This document shows positions 29,999 through 38,606 of a stretch of DNA of 64,000 bases, in pieces. Source of the DNA: Leisingera sp. S132 (GTDB lineage Bacteria > Pseudomonadota > Alphaproteobacteria > Rhodobacterales > Rhodobacteraceae); NCBI RefSeq assembly GCF_025144465.1, contig NZ_CP083553.1, forward strand, positions 392,501-456,500. The letters are read 5' to 3'. Below the pieces are notes generated by a model that was given only the letters and a program-made list of their open reading frames with translations, ran no database searches and was not told where the DNA came from. Made by a program: the position numbers and the translations under genes. Within the stretch, counting starts at the first letter, position 1. Every line of letters begins with the position of its first letter.

Positions 29999-30046
29999 AA
30001 TTTTCTTGTGAAAGAAAATTGCCAAAAGTTTTGCTGAAAACTTTTG
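29999..30046. terminator. two tandem perfect hairpins after the dehalogenase gene
   Basis: AATTTTCTT-gtga-AAGAAAATT (29999-30020) is followed two bases later by CAAAAGTTTT-gctg-AAAACTTTTG (30023-30046). Both are AT-rich in a GC-rich setting and sit between converging genes, so a bidirectional terminator is the simplest reading; a dispersed repeat unit is also possible. Confidence 0.55.
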
Positions 30047-30065
30047 CGCGCGGGGCGGCGGCGGG

Positions 30066-30458
30066 TCAGAACACCTGCCGCTCTCCCAGCAGATAGCGGG
30101 CGACGTCCGCATAATCAAACATCAGCGACACCGCGATCACCGCGCAGACCAGCAGGATGATCCGCTGCGGCCAAACGGGCATATCCACCCGCATCCGCTG
30201 CCGCCACAGCCAGAAGACCAGAGGCGTCCACAGGATCACATGGGGCAGCCCCAGCAGCCGCACATATCCCAGCTTTCCATACAGCCAGTAGACTCCAACT
30301 CCCGCCAGCACGCTAGCGGCCACAGTGACCAGCCCCGCCAGGCGGCCGGGCTTCCAGAACAGCAGCGCCAGCGGCAGCACAAAGGCGCCCAGAAACAGGA
30401 TGTTGACCCAGATCTGTACCCATACCGGCTGGGTTGCGATTGCCTCTTCCAATGTCAT
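30066..30458 (-). CDS. small membrane protein of unknown function
   Basis: The 130-residue product has four predicted transmembrane stretches (WVNILFLGAFVLPLALLFW, LVTVAASVLAGVGVYWLYG, LPHVILWTPLVFWLW and IILLVCAVIAVSLMF). I recognise no catalytic motif or named family. It lies 53 bp downstream of the sulfatase gene on the same strand and may be co-transcribed with it. Confidence 0.7.
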   Translation of the reverse strand: MTLEEAIATQPVWVQIWVNILFLGAFVLPLALLFWKPGRLAGLVTVAASVLAGVGVYWLYGKLGYVRLLGLPHVILWTPLVFWLWRQRMRVDMPVWPQRIILLVCAVIAVSLMFDYADVARYLLGERQVF

Positions 30459-30511
30459 GGCACGGCCCTCCCGTCTGCGACCCTAGGCAAGGGCCGTCCG
30501 CACGGCAAGCG

Positions 30512-31978
30512 CTACAGAGCCGGGCCTTCGCGCATCCTCTCCTGCTCGTCCGGCGTCGGCGTGTGGTTGAACACGTAGGCCGTGCGGCAGGCCTCCTCGC
30601 CGCCCAGTTCCGCGATCCTGCGGCGCTGACTGGCAAAGGCGCGGAGGTTCACGTCCTCCGGATCGCAGATCATCTGCAGCCGCCGCTCGCCCTCAGCCAG
30701 CGCCGCCTTGATCTCCGGATCATTCACCGCGTCCATCGCCCGGTTCACCTGCTCATGCGGGTCTGCCTCCAGATCAAACAGCTGCGGCTGCATCCCGGCG
30801 TAATAGACGTGTTTCCACTTGCCCCAGCGCACCATGAAGGCGCCGGTTTTCGATCCGCCGTCATGGTATTCGCTAAAGCCGGTTCGGCTTTCGTCATAGG
30901 GCGCATTGGCAATCCTGCGCAGCGAGACGCCTGGCAGATCTTCGGCCTCAGCCAGGCTGCAGACCTCGCGTGCGGTGGCGGCGATGTCGGTCAGGCTGGT
31001 GCAGGTTGCCACCTGATGCCCTGCCGGAATTCCCGGCCCGGCGGCGATCATCGGAACCCCGGCCGATTGCTCGTACATCACCTGCTTGGTCCAGAAACCC
31101 TGATCGCCCATCATGTCGCCATGATCCGAGACGTAAAGGATCACGGTGTTCTCCAGCTGGCCGCTGTCCTCCAGCGCCTTGATAACCCGGCCCGCGCAGT
31201 CATCCATGAAGGAGGTGAGCCCGTAATAGGCCGTCTTGGCCTCGCGCATCTTCTGTTCGCCGAAGTAGTCATCGTAGTTGAAAAACTCCGCGATATTGCG
31301 CAGTTCCTCATGATCCGGCAGCCCCCCGCCATAGCCCACCGGCAGGTCCACCTCAGCCGGGTCGTACAGGCTGTACCATTCCTCCGGGCAGGTCAGCGGG
31401 TAATGCGGGCTGACCAGGGACACGAACGCCGCCCAAGGTTGCAAGTTCCTCTTGGGATCCAACAGCCAGGCCTCTGCTGCCTCGGTGATGGCGAGATCGT
31501 AATCGGTGTAGGTGCTGGACCCGGTGCCGACATCGCCGGCCAGTTCGGCGGCGGAGCCGTAAGGCGGCGGGTTTTCCCGCAACAGGCCGATCGCCCAGCC
31601 CACGCCGCCTACCACATGCATTGGCAGGACTTCCTCGGAAAACCCGTTGTCATCTTCCTTGGAACGGAAATGCAGCTTGCCGATCGACACCACCTCGCGG
31701 CCTGCGCCGCGCAGGGCGTGCATCCAGCTGCGCGGGCTGCCGCTGTAGGGCGTGGCACTGTCCCAGTGGCCGGTCCTGTGCACCCAATCGCCGGTGGCCA
31801 GCGCAGCCCGGGCCGGCACGCACATGGGCGATGGCGTATAGGCCGCGGTGAATATTGTGCCGCGCGCCGCCAGCGCATCCAGGTTTGGCGTTTTCACAAT
31901 CGGATGCCCGGCACAGCCCATCGCATCCTTGCGGTGCTCGTCGGAAATGATGACCAGGAAATTCGGCTGCTTGCTCAT
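30512..31978 (-). CDS. formylglycine-dependent sulfatase-like hydrolase
   Basis: The 488-residue alkaline-phosphatase-superfamily enzyme has the sulfatase signature C53-V-P-A-R57, in which the Cys becomes formylglycine. Metal-binding sites are D13 (IISDEH) and SDHGDMMGDQG, and SIGKLHFRS carries the conserved Lys/His. There is no signal peptide, so it acts in the cytoplasm on an imported sulfate or phosphonate ester. Choline-sulfatase is one candidate, but the context (no bet genes) does not confirm it. A LysR gene is divergent across a 126-bp gap. Confidence 0.88.
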   Translation of the reverse strand: MSKQPNFLVIISDEHRKDAMGCAGHPIVKTPNLDALAARGTIFTAAYTPSPMCVPARAALATGDWVHRTGHWDSATPYSGSPRSWMHALRGAGREVVSIGKLHFRSKEDDNGFSEEVLPMHVVGGVGWAIGLLRENPPPYGSAAELAGDVGTGSSTYTDYDLAITEAAEAWLLDPKRNLQPWAAFVSLVSPHYPLTCPEEWYSLYDPAEVDLPVGYGGGLPDHEELRNIAEFFNYDDYFGEQKMREAKTAYYGLTSFMDDCAGRVIKALEDSGQLENTVILYVSDHGDMMGDQGFWTKQVMYEQSAGVPMIAAGPGIPAGHQVATCTSLTDIAATAREVCSLAEAEDLPGVSLRRIANAPYDESRTGFSEYHDGGSKTGAFMVRWGKWKHVYYAGMQPQLFDLEADPHEQVNRAMDAVNDPEIKAALAEGERRLQMICDPEDVNLRAFASQRRRIAELGGEEACRTAYVFNHTPTPDEQERMREGPAL

Positions 31979-32104
31979 CGGGACCTCCCATCCAGCCGCC
32001 GCAGCCGCAATGGCCAGGCGGGCAGGCCGCAGTGTTCTGGAAATCCGCGCGGCAATCCAATAGATAAATCTGCAATGAGGTCATAAGAAAATTTATGGAC
32101 TGGC

Positions 32105-32950
32105 ATGGTGACACCTCTGAAGTGGCTGCACAACTTCGAAGCCGTGGCCCGGCTCGGCAACATGACACTGGCCGCGCAGGAGGTCGGGCTGACGCAGGCC
32201 GCGCTCAGCCAGCAGATGCAAGCGCTGGAAACCCACCTGAAACTGCAGCTGTTCACCCGCGAGCCGCGCGGGATGTCGCTCACTGCCTCTGGTGCGCAGC
32301 TTTACAGCGACGTCTTTCCGGGGCTGGAGCAGATCTCCAACGCGCTGAAACGCTACCGTCAGCCGCAGAGCAGCCGCCTGCGGATCCTTTGCAACGCCAG
32401 TTTTGCCCTGCGCTGGCTGATCCCTAATCTGCCGGGGTTCCATGCCCGTCATCCTGGTATTCATGTGGAAACCCGCACTGCCCTCTGGCGGCCGGAACGG
32501 CACGGCTACGACCCGGATGCGGAGATCTACCTTGGCGGCCCGGTCCAGCCGGCGCCTGCCAGGGCACTCGTGAAATGCAGCCTTACCGCGGTTCGTGCAC
32601 CGGGCTGCGCCGAAGAAGGGCCGCTTCCCGTAATCCGCATCAGCGGCCAGGAAAGCCTGTTTGCGGAATGGCTGAAGTCACCGCGTTTCACGGGTCGCGC
32701 GACCCGCCAATCCATTGAAGTCGACAGCGTGCACGCTGCTGTCAGCCTGGCCGCAGATGGTCTTGGCTGGACCCTGTGCCCTTCCTTTCTTGTCCGCCCG
32801 GAGCTGCAGACCGGACGGCTTCTCGCCGCTGATGCAGATGTGACGGCGCCCAAGCGGGCCTATTGGCTGCGTTTGAAGGACCGTCCGGGCGCTGCGGCAG
32901 AGGCCTTTTGCGAGTGGATCACAGCTGAACTGCCCGCCGGATTTGGGTAA
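32105..32950 (+). CDS. LysR-family regulator (GcvA-like), divergent from the sulfatase
   Basis: A 281-residue regulator with the N-terminal helix-turn-helix (NMTLAAQEVGLTQAALSQQMQAL) and an effector domain (LRILCNASFALRWLIPNLPGF, GVYL-like dyad IYLGGP). The family resemblance is to the GcvA/AmpR branch. Its divergent position suggests it controls the sulfatase gene; the effector is unknown. Confidence 0.88.
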   Translation: MVTPLKWLHNFEAVARLGNMTLAAQEVGLTQAALSQQMQALETHLKLQLFTREPRGMSLTASGAQLYSDVFPGLEQISNALKRYRQPQSSRLRILCNASFALRWLIPNLPGFHARHPGIHVETRTALWRPERHGYDPDAEIYLGGPVQPAPARALVKCSLTAVRAPGCAEEGPLPVIRISGQESLFAEWLKSPRFTGRATRQSIEVDSVHAAVSLAADGLGWTLCPSFLVRPELQTGRLLAADADVTAPKRAYWLRLKDRPGAAAEAFCEWITAELPAGFG

Positions 32951-33010
32951 GTGCATCCTGGCGCAGAGTGTTCAGTGAAGGCTTGCGCGAACATCCAAGG
33001 GCTGTTTCTT

Positions 33011-33031
33011 TTCATCTTTCCAAAAGCACTC
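33011..33031. repeat. single copy of a dispersed TTCATCTTTCC motif
   Basis: TTCATCTTTCCAAAAGCACTC closely matches the arm of an inverted repeat at 44026-44045. It lies in the gap before the COG0523 gene. Confidence 0.5.
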
Positions 33032-33127
33032 AAAGCTCCGCGGCCAGCGGCAGGTGCCTTCGCTTAGGGCGGGGCGGATGGATTCAGCCTTGCGGCCCGG
33101 CAGGCGGGCTGCTATCTGCAACATGAT

Positions 33128-33142
33128 TGTTATGATATAACA
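33128..33142. promoter_or_regulatory. Zur-like box before the COG0523 GTPase gene
   Basis: TGTTAT-GAT-ATAACA is a perfect 6-bp inverted repeat that resembles alphaproteobacterial Zur operators. It also contains -10-like hexamers (TATGAT, TATAAC) and ends one base before the ATG, so Zur-Zn binding would block transcription. Confidence 0.65.
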
Positions 33143-33143
33143 T

Positions 33144-34358
33144 ATGGATTTACACATGATGGATAACAGGCTGCCGGTAACTGTGCTCTCGGGCTTCCTC
33201 GGAGCGGGCAAGACCACGCTCTTGAACCATGTTCTGAACAATCGGGCGGGCCGCCGGGTGGCGGTGATCGTCAACGACATGAGCGAGGTGAACATCGACG
33301 CGGACCTGGTGCGCGGCGGGACGGAGCTGTCGCGCCAGGACGAGAAACTGGTGGAAATGACCAACGGCTGCATCTGCTGCACACTGCGCGATGACCTGCT
33401 GCAAGAGGTGCGCCGCCTCGCGGCGGAAGGGCGCTTTGACTACCTGCTGATCGAAAGCACGGGCATTGCGGAACCGCTGCCGGTCGCTGCGACCTTTGAT
33501 TTCCGGGACGAGCAGGGCGCCAGCCTTTCGGACGTGGCCCGGCTGGACACCATGGTCACGGTGGTTGATGCGGTGAATCTGCTGCGGGATTTCGCCAGCC
33601 ATGACTTCCTGAGCGACCGCGGTGAAAGCTTGGGCGCGGAGGACGACCGCACCCTGGTCAACCTTTTGACCGATCAGATCGAATTCGCCGATGTCATCAT
33701 CCTGAACAAAGTGTCGGATGCAGGCGCCGACCAGACCGCCGCGGCAATGGCGGTCATCAAGGCGCTGAACCCCGATGCCGAGGTGATCCACGCCGATTTT
33801 TCCGAAGTTGACGGGGACCGTATTTTCGACACCGGCCGGTTCGATTTTGACAAGGCGCATGAGCATCCCTTGTGGGCCAAGGAGCTCTATGGCTTTGAGC
33901 ATCATGTGCCGGAAACAGAGGAATACGGCATCAGCTCCTTTGTCTTTCGGGCCAGGCGCCCCTTTGATCCTGCCAAGGTCCACGCTGTTCTGAATGGCGA
34001 CCTGCCAGGGGTGATCCGGGCCAAGGGCCATTTCTGGATGGCCAGCCGGCCCGAATGGGCCGCTGAATTCTCGCTGGCCGGGGCAATCTCCTCGGTCCGG
34101 CCGCTGGGCCTGTGGTGGGCTGCGGTTCCAGCGGAACGCTGGCCCTCCCATCCTGAGGCCCGGCGGGAATTTCTGCAGAACTGGGACGAAACCTGGGGTG
34201 ACCGGCGGCAGGAACTGGTGTTCATCGGTGCAGGCCTCGACAGGGCGGCAATCACCGCACGGCTGGACGCCTGCCTGATGCCGGAAACGGCGAAAGGCTT
34301 CAACCCGGCCTGGGACATGCTGGACGACCCCTTCCCAAGCTGGCGCCGCAATGGCTGA
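33144..34358 (+). CDS. COG0523-family metal-chaperone GTPase (CobW/ZigA-like)
   Basis: The 404-residue G3E GTPase has Walker [10 protein letters not shown] at residues 17-25, the metal-binding CxCC motif GCICCT (C76, C78, C79) and ESTGIAEP, plus a C-terminal CobW_C domain. Such proteins deliver zinc to client enzymes under zinc limitation. The Zur-like palindrome directly at the start supports zinc-repressed expression. The ATG at 33144 would give a nearly leaderless transcript; ATGs at 33156 and 33159 are alternatives. It overlaps the DUF6525 gene by eight bases. Confidence 0.9.
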   Translation: MDLHMMDNRLPVTVLSGFLGAGKTTLLNHVLNNRAGRRVAVIVNDMSEVNIDADLVRGGTELSRQDEKLVEMTNGCICCTLRDDLLQEVRRLAAEGRFDYLLIESTGIAEPLPVAATFDFRDEQGASLSDVARLDTMVTVVDAVNLLRDFASHDFLSDRGESLGAEDDRTLVNLLTDQIEFADVIILNKVSDAGADQTAAAMAVIKALNPDAEVIHADFSEVDGDRIFDTGRFDFDKAHEHPLWAKELYGFEHHVPETEEYGISSFVFRARRPFDPAKVHAVLNGDLPGVIRAKGHFWMASRPEWAAEFSLAGAISSVRPLGLWWAAVPAERWPSHPEARREFLQNWDETWGDRRQELVFIGAGLDRAAITARLDACLMPETAKGFNPAWDMLDDPFPSWRRNG

Positions 34359-34620
34359 CCGCCGGGTGCGCCGCAATCTGAACTCCCGCCTGAAACGGCG
34401 GCGCAGGGCAGGGGATCCAATGCAGGCCTACGATGCCTTGCCGCCGGCCTTGCGGCAGTGGCTGGCGTCCGCTTGCTTGCCCTGGAGCCCGGCGTCGGCG
34501 CTCAGGCTCTGGACCAAGGCGGGCGGCAGCCGCGATCCCATGGCCGCGGCCGCACGGATGGACGCCGCTGAACAGGCAATGCTGAAACGGGACGCCCGCG
34601 TCTGGGCATTCCGGAACTAG
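34351..34620 (+). CDS. DUF6525-type small basic protein
   Basis: An 89-residue, Arg-rich protein with the pattern [18 protein letters not shown] and [15 protein letters not shown], which I recognise as the DUF6525 group common in Rhodobacteraceae. No function is known. Its start overlaps the COG0523 gene's stop by eight bases, so translational coupling and shared zinc-dependent control are likely. Confidence 0.75.
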   Translation: MADRRVRRNLNSRLKRRRRAGDPMQAYDALPPALRQWLASACLPWSPASALRLWTKAGGSRDPMAAAARMDAAEQAMLKRDARVWAFRN

Positions 34621-34625
34621 ACACA

Positions 34626-34652
34626 AAGACCGCCGTCTCAGGCGGTCTTCTT
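34626..34652. terminator. bidirectional terminator between DUF6525 and hxlR genes
   Basis: AAGACCGCC pairs with GGCGGTCTT across GTCTCA and is followed by CTTCTTCT; on the other strand a short T run follows. The right arm overlaps the stop of the converging HxlR gene. Confidence 0.65.
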
Positions 34653-35015
34653 CTCCGCCTCCGCCGCGGCGTCAAACTCCGCCCGGGCGGCGTCGATCAC
34701 CGGCAGATGCTCCAGCGCCCAAAGCCCCAGCGCCCTGACCGGTTCGCGGAACGACTCGCCCAAGGGCGTCAGCGCATATTCCACCTTGGGCGGGATTGTC
34801 GGGTGATAGGTCCGGCTCACCAGCCCATCGCGCTCCAGCTCACGCAAAGTCAGGCTCAGCATCCGCTGGGAAATCCCCAGATGCCGTTTCAGCTCATTGA
34901 ACCGCAGCACGCCGTATTGCGCCAATGAGATCACGATCAGCACGCTCCAGCGGTCGCCAACCCGTGACAGCACCTCGTTGATGCGCCCGCACTCCGGGCA
35001 TTGCCCATCCGCCAT
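34638..35015 (-). CDS. HxlR-family regulator
   Basis: The 125-residue winged-helix regulator has CPECGRINEVLSRVGDRWSVLIVISL and RFNELKRHLGISQRMLSLTLRELERDGLV, typical of the HxlR group that senses electrophiles or oxidants. It is divergent from a nitroreductase-type gene across 114 bp and probably controls it. Confidence 0.9.
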   Translation of the reverse strand: MADGQCPECGRINEVLSRVGDRWSVLIVISLAQYGVLRFNELKRHLGISQRMLSLTLRELERDGLVSRTYHPTIPPKVEYALTPLGESFREPVRALGLWALEHLPVIDAARAEFDAAAEAEKKTA

Positions 35016-35129
35016 GGTGGTACCTTCCGTGTTACCGGGGCTCAGGAATGTGCCTTCTTGTGCCCTCTCCGGTGCCGCTTATATAGCTGGTTACAAATTT
35101 ATACCACCCTTCCTGAAAGGACCGGACAC

Positions 35130-35771
35130 ATGAGCAAGAGCACCCTGATCGAGAAGCTGAACTGGCGCTACGCCACCAAGAAAATGGACACTGCCAAGGC
35201 GGTCCCGCAGGAGAAGGTCGACCAGATCATCGAGGCGATCCGGATGGCGCCGACGTCCTCCGGCACCCAGCCGTTCGAGGTGTTTGTCATCACCAACCCG
35301 GAGATCCGCGCGCAGATCCGCCCGCACGCCTGGGACCAGGCGCAGATCACCGACGGCTCGCACCTGATCGTCTTTGCCGCCTGGGACAACTACTCCGAGG
35401 ACCGGATCGACGCCGTCACCCGCCAGATGACCGAAGAGCGCGGTGAGATCCCGATGCTGAACCAGTATTACGACAATCTGAAGGCCACCTACCTGCCGCG
35501 CGAAGAAAGCACCAACCACGACCACGCCGCCCGTCAGGCCTATATCGCGCTGGGCTTTGCCCTGGCTGCCGCGGCTGAGCTGGAGGTCGACAGCACCCCG
35601 ATGGAGGGGTTCACGCCGGAGAAGATCGACGAAATTCTGGGCCTCAGGGACAAGGGCCTGCGCTCTGTCCTCTTGCTTCCGCTTGGCTACCGGCAGGAAG
35701 ACGGTGATTGGCTGCTGCCGATGAAAAAAGTGCGCAAGTCCCGTGAAACCATCGTGACAGAAATCGCCTGA
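35130..35771 (+). CDS. nitroreductase-family NAD(P)H-dependent oxidoreductase
   Basis: The 213-residue flavin enzyme of the NfsB/DrgA group has a YATKKMDTAK start, SSGTQPFEVFVITN near 46-60 (FMN site) and LLLPLGYRQEDGDWL near the end. These enzymes reduce quinones or nitroaromatics. GAAAGG nine bases before the ATG supports 35130; the open frame extends further upstream into the hxlR promoter. The HxlR neighbour suggests induction by electrophiles. Confidence 0.88.
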   Translation: MSKSTLIEKLNWRYATKKMDTAKAVPQEKVDQIIEAIRMAPTSSGTQPFEVFVITNPEIRAQIRPHAWDQAQITDGSHLIVFAAWDNYSEDRIDAVTRQMTEERGEIPMLNQYYDNLKATYLPREESTNHDHAARQAYIALGFALAAAAELEVDSTPMEGFTPEKIDEILGLRDKGLRSVLLLPLGYRQEDGDWLLPMKKVRKSRETIVTEIA

Positions 35772-35897
35772 GCATTCTCCGTATGACAGCAGCAGGCGGC
35801 ATTTCCGGCCGCCTGCCTGCCCCCCTTTGCAGGCGCATATGGAAATCAAATCGAATTGAATCCTTTAATGTGCTGATTTCAGGCTACATTAACAGCT

Positions 35898-36467
35898 GTG
35901 TGTTACTTTTTCAGGCACGGCTCTTGCCGCTTCCATAGGGCCGAAGAGTGGTGTGATTGTGCCGGGGGCAGCCAAGGCGTGTTTACTTCTGATTTCTCTG
36001 CAGGCGAACTGCAGCCGGAACTGAAGCAAGTGTTTTACCACTGGCGGAACGCCGCGGAAGACGGGGAATTCCCGCGGCTCACTCAATTTGAACTGCCAAA
36101 TGCCCGCCCGGCTCCGAACGTTCTGTCAGTCTTTGAAATTGAGCGGACACAAACCGGCGCAGCCGCCGATTTCAAAGCGCTGTACGTCCGCAACAAGATC
36201 ATCAACACGCTGGGAAACAAATACGTTGGCACCCGGCTCTCGGAACATCCCGGCTTTGGACCCGGTTCCATGATCTGGAGCTGTTTTCACGAAGTCGCCT
36301 CCACCTCCCGGCCATTGCTCGCTGCACTGCCCTATGTCGGACCGCTGCCGGAATACCGCAGCTCGTCCGAAATCTACCTGCCGCTGCGGGGGGAGGGGGT
36401 GTCGGTTGACTATGTGCTGGTGGGTGTCGTGCTGCTGGAACAGGAGTACAGCCACAAAGCGCACTGA
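35898..36467 (+). CDS. PAS_5-like protein of unknown function
   Basis: The product of up to 189 residues contains LKQVFYHWRNAAEDGEFPRL, LPNVSVFEIER-like text, VGTRLSEHPGFGPGSMIW and a run of beta strands, which resembles the PAS_5 domain found in alphaproteobacteria. The start is uncertain: GTG at 35898 gives the longest form and GTG at 35979 would remove a Cys-rich leader that looks non-coding. It is monocistronic, upstream of rpsA. Confidence 0.62.
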   Translation: MCYFFRHGSCRFHRAEEWCDCAGGSQGVFTSDFSAGELQPELKQVFYHWRNAAEDGEFPRLTQFELPNARPAPNVLSVFEIERTQTGAAADFKALYVRNKIINTLGNKYVGTRLSEHPGFGPGSMIWSCFHEVASTSRPLLAALPYVGPLPEYRSSSEIYLPLRGEGVSVDYVLVGVVLLEQEYSHKAH

Positions 36468-36780
36468 CCCGGGCGGGGCACGTTGCGGCAGCGCGGCAGG
36501 CCGCGCCTCAGATTGCTCCGCTGTCTGCCGCAAATCCCCTTGCACCTTGCCATGCAGGGCTTTTCCCTTGCGCGCACCCGGGAATCCGCCTATATCGCGC
36601 GCTGTCAGAACATGGGCGGTGAACGCCCGGGCGGCATATCTGAGCAGGGCTGGGGACTACCTCGGCCCTTTGTGTTTGTTTGATCAGATGTGCTCCGGGC
36701 CACGTTCTGGACTGGCTTAACCAAGACCGGCGGAGACAACCGCCCGGCCAGAAACACTAGTAAAGGAAACCTGAGACCTC
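36468..36780. other. rpsA upstream region
   Basis: No gene is supported. The stretch holds a plausible rpsA promoter at 36568-36596 and would give a leader of about 180 bases, long enough for S1 autoregulation. A short open frame at 36483-36683 has no recognisable sequence. Confidence 0.45.
36568..36596 (+). promoter_or_regulatory. candidate rpsA promoter
   Basis: TTGCGC (-35) and TATATC (-10) are separated by 17 bases. It is the best sigma70-type match in the gap before rpsA. Confidence 0.4.
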
Positions 36781-38460
36781 ATGGCTCAAAACGCATCGAT
36801 GGAGGAATTCGAAGCCCTCCTGAACGAAAGCTTCGAAATGGACACCCCGGACGAAGGTTCGGTTGTCAAAGGCAAAGTGCTGGCAATCGAAGCCGGCCAG
36901 GCCATCATCGACGTCGGCTACAAAATGGAAGGCCGCGTTGATCTGAAAGAATTCGCAAACCCCGGCGAAGCGGCTGAAATCGCAGTCGGCGACGAAGTGG
37001 AAGTGTTCCTGCGCGCCGCTGAAAACGCCCGTGGCGAAGCTGTCATCTCCCGCGAGATGGCCCGCCGCGAAGAAGCCTGGGACCGCCTCGAAAAAGCCTA
37101 CGCAGACGATCAGCGCGTCGAAGGCGCGATCTTCGGCCGCGTCAAAGGCGGCTTCACCGTCGACCTGGGCGGCGCTGTTGCCTTCCTGCCCGGCTCGCAG
37201 GTTGACGTGCGCCCCGTGCGCGACGCCGGCCCGCTGATGGGTCTGAAGCAGCCGTTCCAGATCCTGAAGATGGACCGCCGCCGCGGCAACATCGTTGTCT
37301 CCCGCCGCGCGATCCTTGAAGAGTCCCGCGCCGAGCAGCGCGCCGAGGTTATCGGCAACCTGTCCGAAGGCCAGGCAGTGGACGGTGTCGTCAAGAACAT
37401 CACCGAATACGGTGCGTTTGTTGACCTGGGCGGCGTTGACGGCCTGCTGCACGTCACCGACATGGCATGGCGCCGTGTGAACCACCCCTCCGAGATCCTG
37501 TCGATCGGCGAAACCGTCAAGGTTCAGGTCATCAAGATCAACAAAGAGACCCACCGCATCTCCCTGGGCATGAAACAGCTGCAGGAAGACCCGTGGGATC
37601 TGGTTGGCGCCAAGTACCCGCTGTCTTCCGTGCACAAGGGCCGCGTCACCAACATCACCGATTACGGTGCATTTGTTGAGCTGGAGCCGGGCGTCGAAGG
37701 TCTGGTCCACGTGTCCGAAATGTCCTGGACCAAGAAAAACGTCCACCCGGGCAAAATCGTCTCCACTTCCCAGGAAGTCGACGTCATGGTTCTGGAAATC
37801 GACGGTGCCAAGCGCCGCGTGTCCCTGGGCCTCAAGCAGACCATGCGCAACCCGTGGGAAGTCTTTGCTGAGACCCACCCGGAAGGCACCCAGGTCGAAG
37901 GCGAAGTCAAGAACATCACCGAATTCGGTCTGTTCATCGGCCTCGACGGCGACATCGACGGCATGGTTCACCTGTCCGACCTGTCCTGGGACGAGCGCGG
38001 CGAAGACGCGATCCAGAACTACCGCAAAGGCGACGTGGTTCAGGCCGTTGTCTCCGAAGTGGACGTCGAGAAAGAGCGTATCTCGCTGTCGATCAAAGCC
38101 CTGGGCGGTGACAAGTTCGCCGAAGCCGTGGGCGGCGTGAAGCGCGGCTCGATCGTGACCGTCGAAGTGACCGCAATCGAAGACGGCGGCATCGAAGTGG
38201 AATACGAAGGCATGAAGTCCTTCATCCGCCGCTCCGACCTGTCCCGCGACCGTGCCGACCAGCGCCCCGAGCGTTTCTCGGTTGGCGACAAGGTCGACGT
38301 GCGCGTCACCAACGTCGACTCCAAGACCCGCCGCCTGGGCCTGTCCATCAAGGCGCGCGAGATCGCGGAAGAGAAAGAAGCAGTGGAACAGTATGGCTCC
38401 TCGGACTCCGGCGCATCGCTGGGCGACATCCTGGGCGCCGCACTGAAGTCGGGCGACTAA
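36781..38460 (+). CDS. rpsA: 30S ribosomal protein S1
   Basis: The 559-residue protein contains six S1 RNA-binding repeats (for example VVKNITEYGAFVDLGGVDGL and VTNITDYGAFVELEPGVEGL), the normal layout and length for alphaproteobacteria. It binds mRNA leaders on the 30S subunit. AAAGGAAA lies 10-15 bases before the ATG. Codon use is strongly biased, consistent with very high expression. A perfect terminator follows. In many relatives ihfB is close downstream; here four accessory genes lie between. Confidence 0.97.
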   Translation: MAQNASMEEFEALLNESFEMDTPDEGSVVKGKVLAIEAGQAIIDVGYKMEGRVDLKEFANPGEAAEIAVGDEVEVFLRAAENARGEAVISREMARREEAWDRLEKAYADDQRVEGAIFGRVKGGFTVDLGGAVAFLPGSQVDVRPVRDAGPLMGLKQPFQILKMDRRRGNIVVSRRAILEESRAEQRAEVIGNLSEGQAVDGVVKNITEYGAFVDLGGVDGLLHVTDMAWRRVNHPSEILSIGETVKVQVIKINKETHRISLGMKQLQEDPWDLVGAKYPLSSVHKGRVTNITDYGAFVELEPGVEGLVHVSEMSWTKKNVHPGKIVSTSQEVDVMVLEIDGAKRRVSLGLKQTMRNPWEVFAETHPEGTQVEGEVKNITEFGLFIGLDGDIDGMVHLSDLSWDERGEDAIQNYRKGDVVQAVVSEVDVEKERISLSIKALGGDKFAEAVGGVKRGSIVTVEVTAIEDGGIEVEYEGMKSFIRRSDLSRDRADQRPERFSVGDKVDVRVTNVDSKTRRLGLSIKAREIAEEKEAVEQYGSSDSGASLGDILGAALKSGD

Positions 38461-38492
38461 TAGTCCCTGGCCTCACGGCTGACAAAACAGAA

Positions 38493-38522
38493 AGCCCCGC
38501 AGGTATCTGCGGGGCTTTTTGT
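38493..38522 (+). terminator. rpsA terminator
   Basis: AGCCCCGCAG pairs perfectly with CTGCGGGGCT across GTAT and is followed by a T run. Confidence 0.88.
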
Positions 38523-38606
38523 TTATGGCACGATGGCTACACCCTGTTTGACCCAGAGCCGCCCCAGCGCTAAGCATCCTCCGGTCGGCGATGCTGGGGT
38601 CACGTC

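Noticed and set aside
36483-36683. 66-codon open frame in the rpsA leader
   Set aside because: It has no recognised sequence or ribosome site and overlaps the best promoter candidate for rpsA.
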